Positions 51,501-57,303 of a stretch of 57,303 nt of DNA are shown in pieces. Source of the stretch: DASZHA01 sp035938265 (GTDB lineage Bacteria; Chloroflexota; Dormibacteria; DASZGP01). The position numbers and the translations under genes were made by a program. The stretch lies in NCBI GenBank assembly GCA_035938265.1, contig DASZHA010000073.1, positions 1 through 57,303 of the forward strand, in the 5' to 3' direction. A model generated the notes under the pieces. The model was not told the DNA's origin. It saw only the letters and a list, made by a program, of their open reading frames with translations, and did no database searches. Each line of letters begins with the position of its first letter. The stretch's first letter is position 1.

Positions 51501-51836
51501 CCGGCGATGGAGCAGGCGCTGGCCCTGGGCGCGATCTTCAACGGCTTTGAGGGCACCATCCTCGAAACCACGGCCGGCATCGCCGCCGCCGCCGCGCGTC
51601 GCTGGGACATGTCCGAGGGCCACTTCGCCTCGGCACTGAAGGTGGCGGAGTCCACACCTCACCGAATCGAGCAGGCCGACATCCGGCGGTTCCGGGCGCA
51701 GGCGCTGCTGCTCCGGGGAAATGACGGCGATGCCCAGACCGCCGGGGCACTGTTGGTCGAGGCCGGCGACGCTTACCGGAAGCTGGGGATGCCGCGCCAC
51801 GCGGCCATCGTCAAGGAGCTGGCGGAAGGGATCTAG
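48525..51836 (+). CDS. Degenerate class III cyclase / ATPase / TPR regulator
   Basis: 1103 residues, same architecture as the protein at 41044. The N-terminal cyclase-like domain keeps the first metal Asp (D18, LLYADLAGPQE) but the second is Glu (LGEGFIVVF, E62), the purine-selecting Lys is Arg58 and the transition-state Asn is Met120 (FSTPVMVVRRLCEAA). It is thus very probably inactive and may work as a ligand or dimerisation domain. The ATPase is intact: LVSGEPGMGKTALAMRLAEQ, LLLVLDDLHWCDRGS, LGTYRDNEVDRRHPL. TPR-like repeats fill the rest. Coupled to lysA by a 4-nt overlap, an odd place for such a regulator. Confidence 0.87.
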   Translation: MSRSGGDKGVTVTLLYADLAGPQETPTASSEDAGLLAEETRRAHYRIVRDAATGQQARNLGEGFIVVFDDAADAMRCAIEVQGGADAYNLTHDGAMAARVGLNAGPPINDEEDFFSTPVMVVRRLCEAAAPGQVLASENVTELAQGGDGFRFADLGEIELRGLTRPLRAFAVSPAAEAVAREPVATGFRAPSPETFVGREADLGQLGDLWSGAEGGKRRLVLVSGEPGMGKTALAMRLAEQVQASGGAVLYGRCDQAALVPFAPFAEAIRAYIAGCSDLELAKEVAPVGSELSRLLPELPERLPQVGPPPQLSPEEARYRLFDAVRKLLAAIAADRALLLVLDDLHWCDRGSLLLFGFITRELPTARLMILGTYRDNEVDRRHPLAAAIANVRRDAEVNRVHLGGLSLGDLEALVEEESGHGLDDVARTAVAAVQTATGGHPLYVREVLRHLGAEGRLRYEDGHWSSDVRAPEDIGVPEGVQEAIRTRLAHMSTDCGATLPMAAVIGRDFSVATLEAIAGLQEERLIDVLEEAVEGHLIEESADVLGAFRFAHALIRDTLYDSLTQVRRAALHRSIAASLEAELASGAARPGSAAQVAHHLLASASAGAEAKTAHFLELAGDDARDATAYEEALRFYEQALEVVGDIDDPARTQLMYQLGLAQRNLGDWEPALATWREAMDAARRAADTELTGRIAWSIANQFVWAGRYPECIEIAGMGLNALGEAETADRGHLLACLGSVFSLGGSYAIGEEMTGAALDMADRLSDQAFLGHALTFRCAHHIAFWQFDAAVALAVQAERLNRAENDQWSLANNLGLQYFTSIMGGRFDDAARVGAELRPADHIKHHGAHLLLVRGDIARASMNGDLDGIQQLARREIEVCEEAGFTWTDTPHVSLAHAAFWRGDWETALEEVKIAESMEQPSFAAGQAGGARFRLLAYMDRRDEAMELHRSLRHDIAEPDQPNAAGRWVALQRVVEGFWGLGMYEEAAELLPAMEQALALGAIFNGFEGTILETTAGIAAAAARRWDMSEGHFASALKVAESTPHRIEQADIRRFRAQALLLRGNDGDAQTAGALLVEAGDAYRKLGMPRHAAIVKELAEGI

Positions 51837-51842
51837 CCGGGA

Positions 51843-52448
51843 TCAGAGCCAGCCCTTGGCCTCGGCGGCCTTGGCCGCCTCGAACCGGTTGCGCGTCCCG
51901 AGCTTCTGGATCGCCGCCGAGAGATGGTTCCGGACCGTCCCCTCGGAGAGGTGCAGCGACCTGGCGATCTCGGCGATGGTGCTGCCCGCGGCCGAGGCCT
52001 CCAGGACCTCCCGCTCCCGCCACGAGAGCGGACCCTTGCCCTCGGTCAGCGCCTGCGCCGCGAGGTTGGGATCCACCACCCGCTCCCCCGCCACCGTGCG
52101 CCGGATGGCCACCGCCAGCTCGGCCGCGGGCGCGTCCTTGAGGAGGAAGCCTCGGGCGCCGCTCTCCATCGCCCTCCGCAGGAAGCCGGGGCGGCCGAAG
52201 GTGGTCAGGATCAGCACGGCGCAGGCAGGCAGCTCCGCGGTCAGCTCGGCGGCCGCCTGGATGCCGTCGAGGCCGGGCATCTCGATGTCCAGCAGGGCGA
52301 CATCGGGCCGGGCTTCGCGGGCCGCCGCCAGCACGGCGTCACCACGGTCGACCTGGGCCACCACGTCGATGTCCTCTTCGAGGCCCAGCAGCGACGCCAG
52401 TGCCTCACGGACCATCGTCTGGTCCTCGGCCAAAAGGACCCGGATCAA
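51843..52448 (-). CDS. NarL/LuxR-type response regulator
   Basis: 201 residues from TTG at 52448. Receiver: IRVLLAEDQTMVREALASLL, D54 in ALLDIEMPGLDG, VLILTTFGRPGFLRRAMES and the Lys in ARGFLLKDAPAAELAVAIRR. C-terminal LuxR HTH: LSWREREVLEASAAGSTIAE, IARSLHLSEGTVRNHLSAAI, QKLGTRNRFEAAKAA. Follows its kinase gene by 13 bp. The dyad at 53651 and the divergent ABC exporter operon are its likely targets. Confidence 0.92.
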   Translation of the reverse strand: MIRVLLAEDQTMVREALASLLGLEEDIDVVAQVDRGDAVLAAAREARPDVALLDIEMPGLDGIQAAAELTAELPACAVLILTTFGRPGFLRRAMESGARGFLLKDAPAAELAVAIRRTVAGERVVDPNLAAQALTEGKGPLSWREREVLEASAAGSTIAEIARSLHLSEGTVRNHLSAAIQKLGTRNRFEAAKAAEAKGWL

Positions 52449-52461
52449 TTGCGGACCCGGG

Positions 52462-53592
52462 TCAGTTGCTGCTGGCCTCGGGAACCGGGACCCGGACGGC
52501 AAGGCGGAAGCCGCGACCTGCCAGCTGCTCGGCCCGCATCTTGCCGCCAACCGCGGCGACTCGTTCACCCAGGCCCTGGAGGCCGTTGCCGGGTGAGGTG
52601 CCGGGCTCCAGCCGCCCGGTGCCGTCGTCGGTGATGACCAGGACCGCAGCTCCGTTGTCGCGAGCCAGCCGCACGAAGCACTCGTTGGCGCGCGAGTGCC
52701 GCAGGATGTTGGTCGCTCCCTCGCGCACCGCCCAGGCCAGCACCGACTCGGTGGCCTCGGGCAGCTCCCCCGCCTTCTGGTCGTACCGCACCGAGATGCC
52801 GGCGCTCTCCAGCATCTCGCGGGCGCCGAGCAGCTCGGCGTCGAGACTTGTCTGCCGGTAGCCGGCGACCGCCGCGCGCACGTCCCGCAACGAGTCGCGG
52901 GCAACACGCTCGATATCGGCGATCTCGCCGGCGGCTCGACCCGGGTCGCGGTCGATCATGTTCCGGGCGACCTCGCTCTTGAGGACGATCACCGATAGGC
53001 TGTGGCCCAGCAGGTCATGGAGGTCGCGGGCAAAACGCATCCGCTCCTCCCCCACCGCCAGCCGTGACAGCTCGTCCTGGGCCGTCTTGAGCCGCTCGAT
53101 CGCGTTGATCAGCTGCCGAACCCCCACCATGCCGAGGCCGATGAGGGTCACCAGCACCACCGGGTTCAGGTCAGGGGGGTGGTTGCGGTTGGAAACGACG
53201 CCGATCGCCGCCGCCAGCAGGCCCAGGCCAATGCACCAGGCGATTCCGGTCTTCCAGCTCGACCAGACCGCGGCCGCCACCGCGACGTAGATCAGCATGT
53301 AGCTGATGCTGATGGCCGCCGCACCGCCGCTTCCCACCACCGACACCAGGACGATTCCGAGCATCCCGCCGATGGCGATCGCGAAGGCGACGCGCGAGCC
53401 ACCGTATGCGACCCGGAACCAGAACCAGACATAGATGGCGGCAAAGGCGACGATGATCGCGATGACCGGCCACGGGTTGGGATAATCCGGCGATCCTTGG
53501 AGCGCCTGGGTGATGGGCCAGGCCAGCATGCACAGCCACGCCAGCGCGAAAAATCGACCTATCCAGCGGCCCTTTGTCTCGTAACTGAGCAC
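52462..53592 (-). CDS. NarL-family sensor histidine kinase (DesK-like)
   Basis: About 376 residues. Five to six TM helices in the first 170 residues (FFALAWLCMLAWPITQ, VIAIIVAFAAIYVWFWF, ISISYMLIYVAVAAAVW, VVLVTLIGLGMVGVRQ). HisKA_3: FARDLHDLLGHSLSVIVLKS with the phosphorylated His in DLHDLLGH. HATPase: WAVREGATNILRHSRANECF, VLVITDDGTGRL, GNGLQGLGERVAAVGGKM. GTG at 53592 is one start; TTG at 53610 is possible. Pairs with the NarL-type regulator; divergent from the exporter operon and probably senses membrane state or a drug. Confidence 0.9.
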   Translation of the reverse strand: MLSYETKGRWIGRFFALAWLCMLAWPITQALQGSPDYPNPWPVIAIIVAFAAIYVWFWFRVAYGGSRVAFAIAIGGMLGIVLVSVVGSGGAAAISISYMLIYVAVAAAVWSSWKTGIAWCIGLGLLAAAIGVVSNRNHPPDLNPVVLVTLIGLGMVGVRQLINAIERLKTAQDELSRLAVGEERMRFARDLHDLLGHSLSVIVLKSEVARNMIDRDPGRAAGEIADIERVARDSLRDVRAAVAGYRQTSLDAELLGAREMLESAGISVRYDQKAGELPEATESVLAWAVREGATNILRHSRANECFVRLARDNGAAVLVITDDGTGRLEPGTSPGNGLQGLGERVAAVGGKMRAEQLAGRGFRLAVRVPVPEASSN

Positions 53593-53650
53593 GATCTCAG
53601 GATAGGCCAACCCTGGCTTTAACCAAACTGACGCACGCCATCAATCCGGC

Positions 53651-53664
53651 GTGACGAATGTCAC
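53651..53664. promoter_or_regulatory. Response-regulator-type dyad
   Basis: GTGAC-GAAT-GTCAC, a perfect 5-bp dyad with a 4-bp spacer, in the 158-176 bp gap between the two-component genes and the ABC exporter operon. TGAC-N6-GTCA sites are typical for LiaR/DesR-like NarL regulators. It is 105 bp before the first exporter-operon gene and about 60 bp from the kinase start. Confidence 0.5.
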
Positions 53665-53768
53665 CGAATACTGCTTATCGCGGGCACTTTCGGGCATAGT
53701 CGCCCCCCGTCTAGGGTTGAAGCCACGAAACAGAAGGGCGAGGCGATCCCAGCCTCAAGGAGACCGCA

Positions 53769-54107
53769 ATGGACGTCACCGATACTGTTCAGCAACCAAC
53801 CACCGAGCAGGACGACGCCTACCGGCGCGCGCGGCGGAGGGTCCACCAGCTGCGCGGCTTCTACAGCAACCTTTTCATGTACGTTGTCATAGTCGCGTTC
53901 CTGGCGGTGCTTAACCTTCTGACAGACCGTTCGTATATCTGGGTCGCGTGGGTGGCACTGGCCTGGGGGCTCGGCATCGCCCTCCACGGGTACTCGGTTT
54001 TCGTGACCCACGGGCCATTGGGCAGGGACTGGGAAGAGCGCAAGATCCGCGAGCTAATGGAGCGCGAGCAGGGCGCCGGCGTCGCAGATTCCAACCGAAA
54101 GCGGTAA
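53769..54107 (+). CDS. 2TM-domain protein
   Basis: 112 residues of the 2TM (PF13239-like) type: AYRRARRRVHQLRGFYSNLF, TM1 MYVVIVAFLAVLNLLTD, TM2 YIWVAWVALAWGLGIALHGY and SVFVTHGPLGRDWEERKIRE. The family is common next to NarL- or LytTR-type regulators and ABC exporters. AAGGAG precedes the ATG. First gene of the exporter operon; may be a membrane adaptor. Confidence 0.85.
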   Translation: MDVTDTVQQPTTEQDDAYRRARRRVHQLRGFYSNLFMYVVIVAFLAVLNLLTDRSYIWVAWVALAWGLGIALHGYSVFVTHGPLGRDWEERKIRELMEREQGAGVADSNRKR

Positions 54108-54141
54108 TTACTCAGAAGAAATAGAGGGAGTCAGTAGATAG

Positions 54142-55350
54142 ATGGAAATCCTGCGTAACCTGTGGCGCCGCAAGCTCCGCAACATCTTGACCATCAGCGG
54201 TATCGCGATTGGCATCTTGGCCTTCTCGACGATGGGCGCGATGGCGGAGAAGAACAACAAGCTGGTCGACGGTGGCGTGAAGTATTTCTCAGACCACATC
54301 TCGGTTGCCGACTCCTCCAGCCAGGGATTCGCTGGCGGTGGTGGCGGATTGATCGCCATCGACAAGGTCGACAAGATCAAGCAGGTTGACGGCGTGGCGG
54401 CGGCGTTCGCCAGCGCGGGCGCCCCGGCCCAAGCGGAGACCGGCATCAGCTTCTCGGTGCCGCCAACCATCACGGGCTCGGCGCCGGGCGTCTCGAACTA
54501 CGAGAACTTCAAGCTGACGGCGTCGAAGGGCGTCGGACCTGACAACCTTCAGGACGGCACCGTCGTCATGGGCGCGGACATCGCCAAGCAGTTCAGCAAG
54601 ACCGTCGGCGACACCATCGACCTGCCCCAGGCGCCCAAGACGCCACGGTCGGACTTCGTCAACCACACCTTCAAGGTGGTCGGTATTCTCGACAAGACGC
54701 TTACCGCGCCGGACAACTTCGCCTTTGTCAACCTGCATGACGGCCAGCGGGCATTGTTTGACAGCCTGCCGCCGGCGCTGCGCAGCGGACCCACCAAGGT
54801 CGACCAGAACAACCTGGTCAGCGGCATCGACGTGTACGGCAAGCCCGGCGTCAACCTTGACGACCTGGCCAAGAGGATCAACGACAACGTCGTCGGCGTT
54901 AAGGCGCAGACGCCAACGGAGATCATCAACGCCTTCAAGTCGTTCTCTCTCATCTTCAGCGCCATCACCCTCGGCGCCGCCCTGCTGGCGCTCGTCGTCG
55001 GCGGCCTTTCGGTGGTCAACACCATGCTGATGTCGGTCACCGAGCGCTACCGGGAGATCGGCCTCAAGAAGGCGGTCGGGGCCAAGACCCGGCACATCCT
55101 TCGTGAATACCTCGCCGAGTCGGTGGTGATCGGGCTGATCGGTGGCGGCATCGGCCTCGGTTTCGGCTACGCGATCACCAGCACGATCAACGCCCTGACC
55201 GATGCCCAGAACCTGAACCTGTTCCTGCTGACGCCATCGCTGGCGCTGGGGGCAATCCTGTTCTCGGTCGGCCTCGGCGCCATCGCGGGGGTGATCCCGG
55301 CCTGGAACGCCGCCCGGTTGGACCCCGTCACCGCGCTGCGGTCGCAGTAG
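54142..55350 (+). CDS. MacB/FtsX-like ABC exporter permease
   Basis: 402 residues. N-terminal TM helix (NILTISGIAIGILAFSTMGA), a large extracytoplasmic MacB_PCD-type domain (~35-260, e.g. LQDGTVVMGADIAKQFSKTV), then three TM helices with the FtsX core: LVVGGLSVVNTMLMSVTERY, REIGLKKAVGAKTRHILREY and the ending AGVIPAWNAARLDPVTALRS. ERYREIGLKKAVGA is the coupling segment. It exports or senses a peptide or lipid rather than importing. AGGGAG precedes the ATG. Next gene is its ATPase. Confidence 0.9.
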   Translation: MEILRNLWRRKLRNILTISGIAIGILAFSTMGAMAEKNNKLVDGGVKYFSDHISVADSSSQGFAGGGGGLIAIDKVDKIKQVDGVAAAFASAGAPAQAETGISFSVPPTITGSAPGVSNYENFKLTASKGVGPDNLQDGTVVMGADIAKQFSKTVGDTIDLPQAPKTPRSDFVNHTFKVVGILDKTLTAPDNFAFVNLHDGQRALFDSLPPALRSGPTKVDQNNLVSGIDVYGKPGVNLDDLAKRINDNVVGVKAQTPTEIINAFKSFSLIFSAITLGAALLALVVGGLSVVNTMLMSVTERYREIGLKKAVGAKTRHILREYLAESVVIGLIGGGIGLGFGYAITSTINALTDAQNLNLFLLTPSLALGAILFSVGLGAIAGVIPAWNAARLDPVTALRSQ

Positions 55351-55377
55351 TCGCCCGGACAGCAAGGAGAAATTGAA

Positions 55378-56124
55378 ATGGCTTTGATTGAGCTGAGAGA
55401 CCTGAAGAAGTTCTACGGCAAGGGCGACAAGGCGGTCCACGCCATCGACGGCGTCAACCTGGACATCGAGAAGGGTGAGTTCGTCTCCATCGTCGGGCGG
55501 TCGGGCAGCGGCAAAACCACGACCCTGGACTGCCTCGGGCTTCTGATGCGGCCCACGTCGGGAACCGTGACCATCGACGGCGTCGACACCGGCACGCTGT
55601 CGGACAGCAAGCGCGCCGACTTCCGCAGCAAGCGCGTCGGCTTCATCTTCCAGGGGTTCAACCTGCTGCCCTCGCTGACTGCCATGGACAACGTCATGCT
55701 GCCGCTGCGCTACAGCGGCGGTGACAAGAAGGCGGCGCGGAAACGCGCCGAAGAGCTGTTCGAGGAGATCGGCATGTCCGACCGCGCCAAGCACCGGCCG
55801 GCGGAGCTGTCAGGCGGCGAGCAGCAGCGCGTGGCCATCGCCCGGTCGCTGATCAACGAGCCGGCGCTGGTGCTCGGCGACGAGCCCACCGGCGAGGTCG
55901 ACACCGAGACCAGTCAGAAGCTGATCGCGCTGATGCGCCGGATGAACCGTGAGTACGGTGTCACCTTCATCATCGTCACCCACGACCTCGACCTGTCGGC
56001 CCGTACCGACCGGCTCATCCGCCTCAAGGATGGTCGCGTCATTGGCGACGAGAAGCAGACGGCGCGCGAAGAGCCGGTGGCCCCCGGCGGGGACGGCGTC
56101 GGCGAGAAGATCCTGGTCGGCTGA
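55378..56124 (+). CDS. MacB-like ABC exporter ATPase
   Basis: 248 residues. Walker A IVGRSGSGKTTTLDCLGLLM, Q loop FIFQGFNLLPSLTAMDNVML, signature LSGGEQQRVAIARSLINEPA, Walker B LVLGDEPTGEVDTET, H loop FIIVTHDLDLSARTDRLIRL. Typical of LolD/MacB ATPases; the D loop reads GEVD instead of the usual GNLD. Follows the permease by 27 bp with AAGGAG before the ATG. The transporter would need an outer partner only in diderms; none is here. Confidence 0.93.
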   Translation: MALIELRDLKKFYGKGDKAVHAIDGVNLDIEKGEFVSIVGRSGSGKTTTLDCLGLLMRPTSGTVTIDGVDTGTLSDSKRADFRSKRVGFIFQGFNLLPSLTAMDNVMLPLRYSGGDKKAARKRAEELFEEIGMSDRAKHRPAELSGGEQQRVAIARSLINEPALVLGDEPTGEVDTETSQKLIALMRRMNREYGVTFIIVTHDLDLSARTDRLIRLKDGRVIGDEKQTAREEPVAPGGDGVGEKILVG

Positions 56125-56138
56125 TCCGAGGAGGAGTC

Positions 56139-56615
56139 TCAGGCGGCGGCCAGGAGGTGAGGGAGCCTGGCGCCGTCGACCAGCTCCAGCCCCTTGGTCG
56201 CAGCGTGGGAGTGTGCCTCGTCGGTGAACTGCCCGGTGGTCAGCATGAAGCCCCGGGTCGCGCCCGCGCCCGACATGTAGCCGGTCAGCTCGCGGACGGC
56301 GCGGTCGGAAACCTCCCAGACGTTCCAGTTGCGACATTGGACGAAGACCTTCTCGGCGCCGCGCTCGATGATGAAGTCGACGGGGCCAAGGCGCTCGCTG
56401 ACCGGTATTACCGAGAACCCGTCACGATGGAAGAGACGGGCCACCAGGCGCTCGACGTCCTTCCAGCCCAGCCCCTCGAGCGGCTGGGCGCCGGCCTTCG
56501 ACGGCGTGGCCGGCTGCGCCTCTTCCCTGGCCGCGGTGCCGCGGAAGAGCCTGGAACGGGCCGACTGGCGAAGTTGTCCCACTTGAAGAGCCACGGGTCC
56601 CAGCGTAACCACCAA
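56139..56615 (-). CDS. Mrr-like restriction endonuclease fold protein
   Basis: 158 residues. GWKDVERLVARLFHRDGFSV and LGPVDFIIERGAEKVFVQCR, NWNVWEVSDRAVRELTGYMS and RGFMLTTGQFTDEAHSHAAT follow Mrr_cat (PD-(D/E)xK) proteins: D80 is present, but the QxK motif reads Q93-C-R95, so the catalytic Lys is Arg. It may be inactive or altered. The first ~45 residues are disordered; the GTG at 56615 is the frame's start and internal starts are possible. A mobile or defence context is not visible; it lies at the end of the exporter operon, convergent. Confidence 0.75.
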   Translation of the reverse strand: MVVTLGPVALQVGQLRQSARSRLFRGTAAREEAQPATPSKAGAQPLEGLGWKDVERLVARLFHRDGFSVIPVSERLGPVDFIIERGAEKVFVQCRNWNVWEVSDRAVRELTGYMSGAGATRGFMLTTGQFTDEAHSHAATKGLELVDGARLPHLLAAA

Positions 56616-56636
56616 TCCCGCCCCAGTCAGCGGGGT

Positions 56637-56665
56637 TTGCCACCCCGTGACATGGCTGGTATCTA
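56637..56665 (+). promoter_or_regulatory. Promoter of the broken YjbR-like gene
   Basis: TTGCCA (56637-56642), 17 bp, TATCTA (56660-56665). Good sigma70-type match. The next frame opens with GTG at 56676, so transcripts would be almost leaderless. Confidence 0.5.
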
Positions 56666-56675
56666 GACTCGCCGA

Positions 56676-56839
56676 GTGGCACCAGGGTCGGCGCAGGCTG
56701 AGCGCGACGAGGCTGGGTGTCGGCGCGCTTCGAGGCCGGCGTCAAGGCGCCGATCAAGGTGCTGCAAAGCTGGATCGACGAGAGCTACCGGGCGGTGGCG
56801 CCCAAGAAGCTGGTCGCGGTGCTGCTGGTCAGCTCCTGA
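56676..56839 (+). pseudogene. Broken MmcQ/YjbR-like gene
   Basis: From GTG at 56676 the frame reads VAPGSAQAERDEAG; then, in a different frame from 56711, the sequence GWVSARFEAGVKAPIKVLQS and WIDESYRAVAPKKLVAVLLV is followed by a stop. SYRxVAPKKLVA is the C-terminal signature of MmcQ/YjbR DNA-binding-like proteins, which are normally ~110-120 residues. The middle is missing and the two parts are out of frame, so the gene is a deletion plus frameshift remnant that still has a promoter. Confidence 0.55.
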
Positions 56840-57303
56840 GCTGAGCGACCGCCCCCTGGATGACCTCGACGGCGGCGTCGACCTCCGCGTCCTGGGTGCG
56901 CTTGCCCACCGTCAGCCGAAGGCTGCTGAGCGCCTCCTCAGGAGAGATGCCCATCGCCAGGAGCACGTGGGAAGGCTCCAGCGAGCCCGAGGTGCAGGCC
57001 GAGCCGCTGGACGCGCTGACGCCCTCGCGGTCGAGCAGCATCAGCAGGCTGTCGCCCTCGACGCCGTCGATGATGAAGCTTGCGTGGTGGGGCAGGCGGT
57101 CGGTAGGATGGCCGGTCGCACGCGCGCCGTCGACCGCGGTCATGCCCTCGACAAGGCGGTCCCGGGTCGACCGCAGCCGGGCGGTGTCGGTTTTGAAGTC
57201 GCGCACCGCGACCTCCACCGCCTTGGCCAGGCCGACGATGCCGGCGACGTTCTCGGTGCCGGCGCGGCGGTTGCGCTCGTGGCCGCCACCAGTGATCAGC
57301 GGC
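56829..57303 (-). CDS. Cysteine desulfurase, C-terminal part (runs off the window)
   Basis: The last ~157 residues of a NifS/IscS-type PLP enzyme; the 5' part lies beyond the window edge. LITGGGHERNRRAGTENVAG is the typical sequence after the PLP lysine, and GVSASSGSACTSGSLEPSHV the mobile loop with catalytic Cys (SGSACTSG). It takes sulfur from cysteine for Fe-S clusters or tRNA thiolation. The loop with SSGSACTSG..EPSHVL and the ending EEALSSLRLTVGKRTQDAEV are of the IscS type. Overlaps the YjbR remnant by 11 nt, convergent. Confidence 0.9.
   Translation of the reverse strand, partial: PLITGGGHERNRRAGTENVAGIVGLAKAVEVAVRDFKTDTARLRSTRDRLVEGMTAVDGARATGHPTDRLPHHASFIIDGVEGDSLLMLLDREGVSASSGSACTSGSLEPSHVLLAMGISPEEALSSLRLTVGKRTQDAEVDAAVEVIQGAVAQLRS

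Noticed and set aside
54289..55794. 501-residue frame opposite the ABC exporter genes
   Set aside because: Spans two well-supported genes on the other strand; composition typical of reverse-strand noise.

Overview
The window is a gene-dense, high-GC stretch with mostly short gaps and many stop/start overlaps (ATGA, GTGGCTGA, TTGA). The gene content suggests a free-living soil-type bacterium of the actinobacterial / Chloroflexota-Dormibacterota kind. The clues are a CysA2-SseC pair like the mycobacterial one, a SigR-like ECF sigma factor, very large cyclase-ATPase-TPR regulators, two Baeyer-Villiger-type flavoenzymes, a CtpE-like P-type ATPase and a meso-diaminopimelate pathway (murE, lysA). 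This assignment is inference; there is no rRNA or tRNA gene to fix it.

Layout. 0-8 kb: an accessory area of small enzymes and regulators. It holds a SnoaL-like protein divergent from a TetR gene, a cyclic-nucleotide-binding/thioredoxin-reductase-like fusion, two small exported proteins that share an upstream palindrome, a DUF1801-cNMP fusion, a RibD/DHFR-like reductase, and a cupin divergent from a second TetR gene. 8-15 kb: an XRE-ATPase-TPR regulator divergent from an operon with two SnoaL-like proteins, an epoxide-hydrolase-like enzyme and a P-type ATPase. 15-21.5 kb: a TetR/cyclase/BVMO operon divergent from a BVMO/SDR operon, with palindromic operators between them. 21.5-24.3 kb: ECF sigma, membrane anti-sigma and TlpA-like thioredoxin, divergent from a methyltransferase. 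24.3-30.2 kb: a secreted S15-like hydrolase with a sortase-type tail, cysA2-sseC, an alpha/beta hydrolase and an Ig-like/beta-propeller lipoprotein.

30.2-41 kb: a PATAN (DUF4388) protein; a four-gene overlapping operon (phosphatase, FemAB-like, histidine kinase, OmpR-type regulator); folP and a folK-GrpB fusion; a degenerate GGDEF-HTH protein; murE with a propeller lipoprotein. 41-52 kb: two giant cyclase-ATPase-TPR proteins, one with an apparently dead cyclase domain; a K+ channel with two RCK domains; rsmG; a DUF2752 protein; lysA. 52-57.3 kb: a NarL-type two-component system divergent from a MacB-like ABC exporter operon, an Mrr-like nuclease, a broken YjbR-like gene and the 3' part of a cysteine desulfurase gene that leaves the window.

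Common themes are cyclic-nucleotide signalling (three cyclase-domain genes and two cNMP-binding proteins) and thiol/sulfur chemistry (sigma/ZAS/TlpA, CysA2-SseC, cysteine desulfurase). Intergenic palindromes next to TetR- and NarL-type regulators give several testable regulatory circuits. No CRISPR array, insertion sequence, prophage or RNA gene was recognised.
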